Part shown: in pieces, positions 1 through 7,660 of the stretch
Numbering within the stretch: position 1 is the stretch's first letter
Layout of the letters: every line of letters begins with the position of its first letter
Origin: Bacillota bacterium
Lineage (GTDB): Bacteria > Bacillota > UBA4882 > UBA8346
Assembly: GCA_023401925.1 (NCBI GenBank)
Contig: JAEXDA010000046.1
Coordinates: 37,370 to 101,369 of the forward strand
DNA: 64,000 nucleotides
Direction: 5' to 3'
The notes under the pieces: generated by a model
The model's database searches: none
Told to the model about the DNA's origin: nothing
What the model saw: the letters and a program-made list of their open reading frames with translations, nothing else
Position numbers and translations under genes: made by a program

Positions 1-1034
1 TCCAGGGTTCGACTGGTTTTGATGAAAAACCCCCCAGAAGGAATCGGTGTAGGAATGAGTCCTGCTTTTTTGGCATATTTCAGGCTAAGTATCGGCGTCT
101 TCAACCTTCCCTCACTAATAAAGGAGGCTTTACCTCCAGTCACACCCTCACTGGTACATGGGTACGACATTGCCCGATAGGGCAATAAAGTATTGACTTC
201 TAGAGATAAATCTTTTCGCAATACTTGTTTTTCCTTCTTGAAATCTTCAAGCTCAAAGCGACTTTGGCGATTAACGACTAAACTACCGTAGAGATTCGTT
301 AATAAAAATTGCCCCAAAAAAGACTCAAAAATCCCCGGGGGGAAAAGAAGTCGCATCTTTCCGCCGGCTTCCCGCGGAGGACTCCCAGCCAATAACGAAG
401 CAATATTAGCGGTATTTTCAATCACCCGGTTCATTTCCAATTCTGTGGGCCATTTTTTTTCTCCATAACTTTCCCCATAACAATCATTGGCTTCAAAAAA
501 GAAATCCACCGGACTCTGAGAATAAGTCACTTGTAAGCCTTCGGAATTTAGAATGATCCGGGAACCCTCATAGCAACGAACTTTTCCATCTATTTTTTTA
601 ATACCGCGCTGGCTCAAAAATTGTAATCCCTGTTCCAATAAATGAAACGGCAAAGGATGTTGATGGTCGATAATGTTTTTGACTCGCTCATCAAAGAGTT
701 CCACTTGAGGGATATTTTCAGGCTTATAAAGACCCACTCCATCAGGATCATAATAAGCGGTTGCCCGCCAAACATCCATATATTCCGTGAAATTATCAAC
801 AACAGCGGAGTCAAGCTTGGCTGAAGTGAATTTCTGACCCGCCCAGATAAGATATATTTCACCACTAATACTTCTTTTATATCCCGGAGCCGAATATGGA
901 CCGCCAATCCGATTATTCTTGAGACCAACTTCAAATCCTCTGGTTTCATACAAATCGATCCGCCAAGCTGTTAATTCCCGATTTTGTCTTGAATAATCAT
1001 TTAATCGTTCTGCTAGACTCATTGCCAACTCCAT
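1..1034 (-). CDS. PmbA/TldE-family protein, partial (3' end beyond window)
   Basis: This is the non-catalytic partner type of the TldD/TldE heterodimeric metalloprotease, which trims peptides in the cytoplasm. The frame is open from an ATG at 1034 down to base 1 (at least 344 codons) and runs off the window, so the C-terminus is missing. It starts 1-2 bases after the stop of the tldD-like gene, whose last codons supply the SD (GGGGGG, about 7 bases upstream). A second in-frame ATG at 1022 has its own GGAG, so either start is possible. No HExxxH motif is seen in the visible part, as expected for the E-type subunit. The family call rests on this operon position and overall resemblance to TldE/PmbA proteins. 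The same pairing recurs at 46.4-49.2 kb. Confidence 0.75.
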   Translation of the reverse strand, partial: MELAMSLAERLNDYSRQNRELTAWRIDLYETRGFEVGLKNNRIGGPYSAPGYKRSISGEIYLIWAGQKFTSAKLDSAVVDNFTEYMDVWRATAYYDPDGVGLYKPENIPQVELFDERVKNIIDHQHPLPFHLLEQGLQFLSQRGIKKIDGKVRCYEGSRIILNSEGLQVTYSQSPVDFFFEANDCYGESYGEKKWPTELEMNRVIENTANIASLLAGSPPREAGGKMRLLFPPGIFESFLGQFLLTNLYGSLVVNRQSRFELEDFKKEKQVLRKDLSLEVNTLLPYRAMSYPCTSEGVTGGKASFISEGRLKTPILSLKYAKKAGLIPTPIPSGGFFIKTSRTL

Positions 1035-1035
1035 T

Positions 1036-2517
1036 TTAATTCCCCCCAATTGTTACTTCGGGATTTTTATCAATGACCAAAAAATAATGGGAACCACCGC
1101 AGCTTGGCACTCCTTGTCCCATTTTACCACAAGTCCCGATAGCGTCGATCTGTAGCTGACCGATGGCTGCTTTGACGGATTGCAATACCGATAAAATTTT
1201 GCCACTGAAAATTGCAGGCTTATAAAGGACGGGTTCCTGAGATAACTGGTAAATTCCCGAACAATGAAAAACAAAATCTCCAAAGGCCGGGTTGACCTGA
1301 CCGCCTTGAAACCCCGCCAAATACAAAACATTTTCATCAGCATTCATTAAATGGTTATCGATTAAAATATGGTAAAGATCTTTCGGAGTCACGGACTCAA
1401 AATCTTGGTTAAGGGGGAGCGGCTTTTCCATTTCAATGCGAATATTGCTCATTCTGGCAATCGGGAGATGAAAGAAATTTTCAACCCGTTCAGCCCCGGT
1501 GTACGGAACGCCTGCCCGATCTGCTGAAAAAATATCGGAAAGGCCCGCATTCAGTTTTCCATGATCGACAATTTTGACGGTCTGACGAATTTCGCCCACT
1601 GCACTTATGGGCTGATAGGCATAATCACCTTCAAGGGGCCCGTCAATAATTGATAAATCCGAGTCAGCCACGGTCATTCCGGTTTTAAAATGCCCCTTTT
1701 CGCCAAGAATGGAACTTTCGATCGAATCTGTTTCCGCGGCATGGCCAAAAGCCTCATGGGCGAGTCCTTTTGCCAAAGCATAATCAATCACTAGTTTATA
1801 ATGTCCACCTGCCAGCTTAGAAGCTGATAATAAATTCAATGCCAGCTGAGTCGCTTTTTTGGCCCGCTCTTGAATTTTACGAATGTTCTCCTGTTTGATG
1901 AGCACACCCAAGTCAATCCCGGACAAATTGGCAAAAGTGGTGGCTGTGTCATCGGTGGATTTAGCGGTAATGCTATGATACAACATCGAACGGGGCGTAT
2001 TGAATGCCGTATCGGTGCCGTCAGAACGAATAATCCGCCATTCTTCGTCGGTTAGACGCAGTAAAGTACGGACAGATAAGCGGGAATCCGTAACCGTTAA
2101 TTCGTTGTTCAGTTCTTTTAGCCGGGTTTCGATCTCCGTCAGGCTCAATGTACCGTATGGATTATCTAATTGAATCTCTCTTCGGGTATGATGTTCCTTG
2201 AGCTTAAAAATCTCTACATTAGGTTCCCCTTGAAAACTTTTACTCTGCTCGGCCAGGAAAGCCGCCTTCTCGAACAAGTCTTTCAGAATCTCTTCGTTAA
2301 CCTGATCGGCAGCCGCAAAACCGATATATCCTTCGGGTGTAAAAACCTGAAGGCCCATTCCTTCCAGATTGCCGCTACTAATTTCTTCCGTTTTGCCGTT
2401 ATTGATATGAATTCCTAAATCTTTTCGGCTTTGCAAACGTAAGATAAAATACAATCTCTTGGCAGTACCAATTTTTTTAGCTAAATCGATAATTTGATGA
2501 TATTGATCAACTCTCAC
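1036..2517 (-). CDS. tldD: TldD-family metalloprotease
   Basis: TldD is the catalytic half of the TldD/TldE peptidase, known to degrade unfolded peptides and to process some ribosomally made peptides. The zinc motif HEAFGH is clear near residue 255, and the C-terminal glycine/cysteine-rich segment (TCGKMGQGVPSC) is typical. The open frame begins at an ATG at 2532, but that ATG has no SD. A GTG five codons in (2517) is preceded by GAGGTG at 7-base spacing, so I place the start there. It is translationally linked to the PmbA-like gene just downstream. A second TldD with only distant similarity lies at 47741-49168, so the two pairs are probably not recent duplicates. Confidence 0.88.
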   Translation of the reverse strand: MRVDQYHQIIDLAKKIGTAKRLYFILRLQSRKDLGIHINNGKTEEISSGNLEGMGLQVFTPEGYIGFAAADQVNEEILKDLFEKAAFLAEQSKSFQGEPNVEIFKLKEHHTRREIQLDNPYGTLSLTEIETRLKELNNELTVTDSRLSVRTLLRLTDEEWRIIRSDGTDTAFNTPRSMLYHSITAKSTDDTATTFANLSGIDLGVLIKQENIRKIQERAKKATQLALNLLSASKLAGGHYKLVIDYALAKGLAHEAFGHAAETDSIESSILGEKGHFKTGMTVADSDLSIIDGPLEGDYAYQPISAVGEIRQTVKIVDHGKLNAGLSDIFSADRAGVPYTGAERVENFFHLPIARMSNIRIEMEKPLPLNQDFESVTPKDLYHILIDNHLMNADENVLYLAGFQGGQVNPAFGDFVFHCSGIYQLSQEPVLYKPAIFSGKILSVLQSVKAAIGQLQIDAIGTCGKMGQGVPSCGGSHYFLVIDKNPEVTIGGN

Positions 2518-2537
2518 TTTTCGGCACCTCATTTTTT

Positions 2538-2696
2538 ATCAATTGACAATTGAGAATTGACATTGATAAAGGATAATGTTAAAAATCTTATTGAAAACCC
2601 ATTCTCTTTCAAATACCATCGCGTGGCATGGGCAACTTACACCTATTATGAGCTTTGTTTTTAATCTCAATTCTCAATTTTCAATTCTCAATTGAT
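2538..2696. repeat. Imperfect terminal inverted repeats bracketing ~100 bp
   Basis: Two arms built from the motif TCAATTCTCAATT lie at about 2538-2567 and 2666-2696, and the right arm resembles the reverse complement of the left. The core is non-coding. The structure resembles a tiny MITE-like element or a long weak hairpin between the AdoMetDC-like gene and tldD. It could also be simple-sequence drift of an AT-rich spacer. Confidence 0.4.
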
Positions 2697-2697
2697 T

Positions 2698-3057
2698 TCA
2701 TTTAAACAGGTGTTCAGCCCTAATTTTTGTTTCAGCGGCAACAACTTGCGGAGCAAATATATTGAACAAGCCTTCGCCAAAAGCCTGGAGATCAAGTTGT
2801 GGCAACCAAGAAAACAAATCCACTGTTAAGAATTTTTGTTCAGGGAAGACCTGGATTAATAAATAGGAAGCCTCATTGATTTCTCCAGTAATCCGCAATC
2901 CTTTTTTCAGCGTCTCAAAACCCAATCCAACTTTCCCGTTATGGGTAGTGGAAATTAAACGGTTCATTTCCGTTTCAAGCCCCTCGGGATCCTCCCAACA
3001 CGGATTTTGGCACAGATAAAGGTCGGCCATATAGTGCCGCCCAAATCCCGTCTTCAA
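2698..3057 (-). CDS. AdoMet-decarboxylase-like protein with altered active site
   Basis: The 119-residue protein matches the prokaryotic S-adenosylmethionine decarboxylase (SpeH/SpeD) layout: an N-terminal GRHYMADLYLC resembling the family's GRHLxxEFYxC, and a central ASYLLIQVFPE aligning with the canonical ESHLxIHTWPE. The serine that becomes the pyruvoyl group appears to be kept. The flanking Glu, the following His, and the downstream catalytic Cys (VDLFSW where the family has VDxFTC) are replaced. It starts at TTG (3057) with GGGGGAGGG upstream. No speE or other polyamine gene is adjacent. It is either a diverged decarboxylase or an inactive or repurposed homologue. Confidence 0.65.
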   Translation of the reverse strand: MKTGFGRHYMADLYLCQNPCWEDPEGLETEMNRLISTTHNGKVGLGFETLKKGLRITGEINEASYLLIQVFPEQKFLTVDLFSWLPQLDLQAFGEGLFNIFAPQVVAAETKIRAEHLFK

Positions 3058-3146
3058 TCGGACAACCCTCCCCCTTCGTCATTTTCATATCTCTCTATCA
3101 TATGTAAATGAACGAATAGGGGGAAACGCGTCTCGATAAATTGTTT

Positions 3147-4757
3147 TTATTCAGTTGATTTTTTTAATTCTTCTTCCAAGTCAGCCATCAATTGCTTCAT
3201 CCGATCAACAAGCGGTGTTATCCGGGCTAAATCGCCTTCCTGTCTGGATTGCTTGATTTGAAGGTGTAATTGCAAAATAGAATGTTCCAAATCTCCTACA
3301 GCTTTTTCGAGTCCAAAATTATTAAGCTTCGGCCTTGTCATCTTAGTATCCAAATGAGCCTCTGCGTTTAATACGAAACGTTCACCCCAACGGGGAATAA
3401 GGGGATTGATATTAAAACGCTGTTGGATGATACCGGCAAAATCTTTTTGAGCGCTATTTTCACCATGAACAATAAAAATCCCTCTTGGTTTTTTCGTAAA
3501 ACCATTCAACCACTCCAACAAACCCGTTTGATCGGCGTGGGCCGAAAAACCTCCTAGGGAATGTACTTTGGCTTGAACATTGACCTCTTCACCCATAATC
3601 TTGACGACTTTAGCGCCTTCCAAGAGCCTTCGTCCCAAAGTTTCTTCAGCTTGGTAACCAACAAATAAAATATGGGATTCCGGACGCCACAGGTTATGTT
3701 TTAAATGATGTAAAATTCGCCCGGCTTCGCACATCCCGCTGGCGGAAATAATTATCGCCCCCTTGGCAGTGGCGTTTAATTGTTTGGATTCCTCAACGCT
3801 CCGCACAAAACGAAGATTCGGAAACTCGAACGGACTTTCATGGGCAGCGAAGAGTTCCAGAGTTTCTACATCGTAACACTCCGGATTATCCCGATAGATT
3901 TCAGTGATGGAAACCGCCATCGGACTATCGATATAAACCGGTACCCGCGGAATTTTCCCATTACGAAGTAAACCTTTGATGTAATATAACAAATCTTGGG
4001 TCCGGCCGACTGCAAAAGCAGGAATCACCAAATTTCCGCCTGATTTAACAGCATCGATAATTATTTTCCCCAATAATTCGACCTTTTGATCCTGATCTTC
4101 ATGAATTCGGTTTCCGTAAGTGGATTCAATCAGCAAATAATCAGCATCTGCAATTGGGGTCGGATCCTCAATAATCGGTTGATTTTTTTGGCCTAAGTCA
4201 CCGGAAAATACTATCTTGGTGGTCATTCCGCCCTCGGAGATAAACACTTCAATTATCGCCGATCCCAAAATATGACCGGCATCCCAAAAGCGAACCCTCA
4301 CTCCGGGTAAAGGTTGAAATTCTTCCGAATACTGTTTTGCCCTAAACTGGCCCAAACATACTAAAGCTTCCGCTGCCGTATATAATGGTTCCTCCGCGGC
4401 AACACCGGCCCTTCTACGCTTACGATTGCGCCATTCAATTTCCATTTCTTGAATGTGACCGGAATCAGGGAGAACAATTTTGCATAGCTCTACTGTTGCT
4501 TTGGTAGCATAAATCTCTTTTTTAAAGCCCGATTTGCATAACTTCGGGATAAGGCCGGAATGATCAACATGGGCATGGGTTAATAACATAAAATCTAGGG
4601 CGCCGGGATTGAAAATAAAATTCTGATGGTTGAGTTGACGTACTTCTTTCGGACCTTGAAACATTCCACAATCCACCAGGAAACGGCCGGAAAGGGTTTC
4701 CACCAGATAACTGGAACCTGTAACGGTTCCAGCGGCACCGCAAAAGGTAATTTGCAT
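3147..4757 (-). CDS. MBL-fold beta-CASP RNA nuclease (YSH1/CPSF-like)
   Basis: At 536 residues this is a standard bacterial beta-CASP metallo-beta-lactamase protein, a likely RNA-processing exo/endonuclease in the cytoplasm. The zinc motif HAHVDH is at residues 61-66. The later metal ligands (AGHILGS and SGDLG), the beta-CASP cap, and the C-terminal RMM-like segment with GFSAHAD are all present. A C-terminal charged helix of about 60 residues follows. The SD GAGGAGG lies 6-7 bases before ATG 4757. It is monocistronic by appearance and divergent from the tRNA gene. Confidence 0.9.
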   Translation of the reverse strand: MQITFCGAAGTVTGSSYLVETLSGRFLVDCGMFQGPKEVRQLNHQNFIFNPGALDFMLLTHAHVDHSGLIPKLCKSGFKKEIYATKATVELCKIVLPDSGHIQEMEIEWRNRKRRRAGVAAEEPLYTAAEALVCLGQFRAKQYSEEFQPLPGVRVRFWDAGHILGSAIIEVFISEGGMTTKIVFSGDLGQKNQPIIEDPTPIADADYLLIESTYGNRIHEDQDQKVELLGKIIIDAVKSGGNLVIPAFAVGRTQDLLYYIKGLLRNGKIPRVPVYIDSPMAVSITEIYRDNPECYDVETLELFAAHESPFEFPNLRFVRSVEESKQLNATAKGAIIISASGMCEAGRILHHLKHNLWRPESHILFVGYQAEETLGRRLLEGAKVVKIMGEEVNVQAKVHSLGGFSAHADQTGLLEWLNGFTKKPRGIFIVHGENSAQKDFAGIIQQRFNINPLIPRWGERFVLNAEAHLDTKMTRPKLNNFGLEKAVGDLEHSILQLHLQIKQSRQEGDLARITPLVDRMKQLMADLEEELKKSTE

Positions 4758-4838
4758 GAGTTTCCTCCTCTACATGAAGTCAAAGATTTTTTATACCAGT
4801 TCCCAGCCGAAAGAAACCATTTCGTTTCATAAAAAGTT

Positions 4839-4867
4839 TTGACAAACCGGCTGCTCTCTGCTATACT
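4839..4867 (+). promoter_or_regulatory. Sigma-A promoter of tRNA-Pro
   Basis: TTGACA (4839-4844), a 17-base spacer and TATACT (4862-4867) stand 17 bases before the mature tRNA 5' end. This is a near-consensus housekeeping promoter. Confidence 0.85.
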
Positions 4868-4884
4868 TATACCTGTACCTTTTC

Positions 4885-4961
4885 CGGGGTGTGGCTCAGC
4901 TTGGTAGAGCGTTCGGTTCGGGACCGAAAGGCCGGAGGTTCAAATCCTCTCACCCCGACCA
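4885..4961 (+). tRNA. tRNA-Pro (anticodon CGG)
   Basis: The 77-nt sequence folds as a full cloverleaf. The acceptor stem CGGGGTG pairs with CACCCCG. The anticodon stem TTCGG/CCGAA holds loop TTCGGGA, giving anticodon CGG (codon CCG). The T-arm GGAGG-TTCAAAT-CCTCT is intact and CCA is encoded at 4959-4961. Confidence 0.95.
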
Positions 4962-4987
4962 TTCAACAATCGATGGTTAGTAAAAAT

Positions 4988-5010
4988 AAAAGCCGTAAGG
5001 CTTTTTTTTT
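4988..5010. terminator. Bidirectional intrinsic terminator between tRNA-Pro and deoA/pdp
   Basis: The perfect hairpin AAAAGCC-GTAA-GGCTTTT is followed by a T-run on the plus strand. Read on the minus strand it is followed by TTTTATTTTT, so it can end both the tRNA transcript and the converging pdp transcript. Confidence 0.85.
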
Positions 5011-5066
5011 ATAAAGACTTCGGCTTTTTTCGCCAATTCCCTCTATTTTCTGGAATAAAGTTAGTG

Positions 5067-6368
5067 TTAAATGACATCTCGGATCAAGGCCGTGGGACTC
5101 ACTTGTTTTTCACTCCAGTGAAAGCAATTGATAACCTCGGTTTCAGCTACACTTGCCCCAACTTTATCTCGTGCATACACTTCTGCAATAACAGCGCCTT
5201 GCATTACATAGTCTCCCACTTTGGCTGAAAGTTTAATACCGACATCCGGTTTGATAATATCCTCCAATTTGTTTCGTCCGGCGCCTAATTTCATAGCGCA
5301 AAGCCCCAGCGCCCGGCAATCAATCCGCTCAATCCAACCATCTTTAGGAGCTAACACCGGATGGACCACCGGTGCCAAAGGTAAAAGACCCGGTTCTTCC
5401 ACAACTCGCGAATCTCCTCCCTGGGCGATTATCAACTGTTGGAGTTTCGCAGCCCCGGCCCCACTCTCTAACATCTTCTTCATTAAATCAGCTCCTGCTT
5501 CCGGCGAGGCTGAACGCTCAGCCAGATAGGCCATATATCCACCCAATATCAGACATAACTCCGTTAAATCAGAGGGACCTTCCCCCCGTAGCGTCTGGAT
5601 TGCTTCCACAACCTCCAGACTATTACCGATAGCCCGGCCCAATGGTTCATTCATATCGCTTAACACTGCCTTAAAACGGCGGCCCGCCCGGTTGCCGATT
5701 TCCACCATGGTTCTGGCCAGCTCCAAAGCCTGATCATAATCACGCATAAACGCACCGTCGCCGAACTTAACGTCCAGTAAAACTCCGTCTGCGCCAGCCG
5801 CCAGTTTTTTAGACACAATACTGCTGGCGATTAAGGGAATACTTTCAACCGTAGCTGTTAAGTCTCTCAATGCATAAAGTTTCTTGTCTGCCGGTACCAT
5901 ATGTCCACTTTGACCAACCAGGGCAACACCGATTCTCGCCACTTGGCTTAAAAACTGTTCCCTGGGTAAACTGGTTTTAAAACCTGGAATTGCTTCTAAT
6001 TTATCTATTGTCCCTCCGGTATGGCCTAATCCTCTACCGGACATCTTGGCAACGGGTATTCCGGTCGAAGCGACGAGCGGGATCAATACCAAAGAAGTCT
6101 TATCACCCACACCACCCGTACTGTGCTTATCAATTTTGGACCCGGATATTCCGGATAGGTCAATCATTTCTCCGGAACCCGCCATCTCCAAGGTCAAGTA
6201 GGTGCATTCATCAAAGGTCATTCCTTGAAAATAGACTGCCATACACCATGCGCTCATCTGATAATCCGGGATTTCCCCCGCCACAAACCCATGAATGAGA
6301 TAATGAATTTCATCGCGGGTCAGTTCTCCACCTTCACGCTTTTTCCATATTAAATCATAAACTCTCAT
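5067..6368 (-). CDS. pdp: Pyrimidine-nucleoside (thymidine) phosphorylase
   Basis: This enzyme catalyses phosphorolysis of thymidine/uridine to the base and (deoxy)ribose-1-phosphate. The 433-residue length is standard, and the signature around the phosphate site (KHSTGGVGDKTSL, about residues 82-94) is intact, as are the family's SGRGLGHTGGT and KKLAAGADG blocks. The SD GAGGTG precedes ATG 6368. The neighbouring deoB converts the sugar-1-phosphate product to the 5-phosphate, so the two form a nucleoside salvage unit. The dedicated deoA and the broader pdp cannot be separated by eye. The Gram-positive-like sequence favours pdp. Confidence 0.92.
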   Translation of the reverse strand: MRVYDLIWKKREGGELTRDEIHYLIHGFVAGEIPDYQMSAWCMAVYFQGMTFDECTYLTLEMAGSGEMIDLSGISGSKIDKHSTGGVGDKTSLVLIPLVASTGIPVAKMSGRGLGHTGGTIDKLEAIPGFKTSLPREQFLSQVARIGVALVGQSGHMVPADKKLYALRDLTATVESIPLIASSIVSKKLAAGADGVLLDVKFGDGAFMRDYDQALELARTMVEIGNRAGRRFKAVLSDMNEPLGRAIGNSLEVVEAIQTLRGEGPSDLTELCLILGGYMAYLAERSASPEAGADLMKKMLESGAGAAKLQQLIIAQGGDSRVVEEPGLLPLAPVVHPVLAPKDGWIERIDCRALGLCAMKLGAGRNKLEDIIKPDVGIKLSAKVGDYVMQGAVIAEVYARDKVGASVAETEVINCFHWSEKQVSPTALIRDVI

Positions 6369-6468
6369 GTTTTGCTGTCACCTCAAGTTATTGCGCATTC
6401 ACCAAATCATGCTCGCTTAAGCTCTTTTATAGCAAATTTTTCATCCTTACAAAATCCAACCTTGAATT

Positions 6469-7641
6469 CTATAAAGCGATCCGGCTGGCAAATTCCTCTC
6501 CCACCGGCCATGGTTCAAGATTAAACCAGGCACATAAAGACGCAGCGATATCTGCAAAAGTACTCCGGGTGCCAAGGTTAATACCCGCAGGTAATCCAGG
6601 TCCCATTATCAACAGAGGTGTATATTCCCTTGAATGATCCGTGCTGGGAGTAGTGGGGTCACAACCATGATCTCCCGTAATCATCAAAACATCACCTTGA
6701 TCAAGTTTGGGTAAATTTTGACCCAGCCAATGGTCAAAATCCTGTAATGCCTGGGCATACCCTTTCGGGTCATTTCGATGACCGTAAAGCATATCAAAAT
6801 CAACGCAATTCGCAAAGACAAGTCCCTTAAAATTGCGTTCAATGAGTTCACTGAGAAATGCCAGAGTCTCGGGATTGTTATGGGTATGGTTGGAATCGGT
6901 TAATCCTTGAGAACTAAAGATATCTTCAATTTTCCCCACGCCATAAACCGTAAAACCGGCTTCTTTTAAACGATCAAGCACCGTTTCTGAAAATGGTTTC
7001 AGCGAAAAATCCTTCCGCCCGGGTGTACGATAAAAAGAACCCGGTTTTCCGAGAAATGGCCGAGCAATCACCCGGCCTACCCCATGTTTTCCTTGCAACA
7101 TTTCACGGGCAATTTCACAAAAACCATACTGTTGCTCCAATGGAAAAATTTCCTCATGGGCCGCAATCTGAAAAACACTATCTGCCGATGTATAAACTAT
7201 TAATTTTTTAGTATGGATATGTTCTTCGCCGAGTTCAGCAATAATTTCCGTCCCGGAGGCCGCTTTATTTCCAAGTACGCCATGACCCGTCCTTTTGGAA
7301 AATTGATGAATGATTTCATCCGGAAAACCCTGGGGATATACGGGAAAAGGCTGTGGAAGAACCAGGCCAGACATTTCCCAATGTCCGGTCGTGGTGTCCT
7401 TTCCTGCCGAGCGTTCCGCCATTTTTCCATAAATCCGGCCTTCGACTGCGGAAGAAACGCCTAAAATTTCCGTTAATTTACCAAGCCCTGCCGCTTCCAT
7501 GTTCGGTAAGCTCAAGCCTCCCAAATCTCTGGCGATATGGGCCAAAGTATTGCTTCCCTGATCCCCGTAAGTTGCAGCATCAGGTAACTCACCCACGCCA
7601 ACACTGTCCAGTACAATCAAGAAAATGCGTTTGATTTTCAT
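6469..7641 (-). CDS. deoB: Phosphopentomutase
   Basis: Converts (deoxy)ribose-1-phosphate to the 5-phosphate, the step after nucleoside phosphorylase. It is an alkaline-phosphatase-fold protein of 390 residues. The N-terminus RIFLIVLDSVGVGELPDA carries the metal-binding Asp, GKDTTTGHWEM carries the phospho-acceptor Thr, and a C-terminal GDHGCDPTTPSTDHSRE completes the metal site. The open frame extends upstream into the GGDEF-EAL gene, but the start at 7641 has AAGGAG at good spacing and matches the family N-terminus. It lies about 20 bases after the GGDEF-EAL stop. Confidence 0.95.
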   Translation of the reverse strand: MKIKRIFLIVLDSVGVGELPDAATYGDQGSNTLAHIARDLGGLSLPNMEAAGLGKLTEILGVSSAVEGRIYGKMAERSAGKDTTTGHWEMSGLVLPQPFPVYPQGFPDEIIHQFSKRTGHGVLGNKAASGTEIIAELGEEHIHTKKLIVYTSADSVFQIAAHEEIFPLEQQYGFCEIAREMLQGKHGVGRVIARPFLGKPGSFYRTPGRKDFSLKPFSETVLDRLKEAGFTVYGVGKIEDIFSSQGLTDSNHTHNNPETLAFLSELIERNFKGLVFANCVDFDMLYGHRNDPKGYAQALQDFDHWLGQNLPKLDQGDVLMITGDHGCDPTTPSTDHSREYTPLLIMGPGLPAGINLGTRSTFADIAASLCAWFNLEPWPVGEEFASRIAL

Positions 7642-7660
7642 TTTTTGCTCCTTGGTTTCA

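Noticed and set aside
614..949. 111-codon minus-strand frame
   Set aside because: It lies inside the PmbA-like gene in another frame, and the PmbA frame is open over the whole region with family-like sequence.
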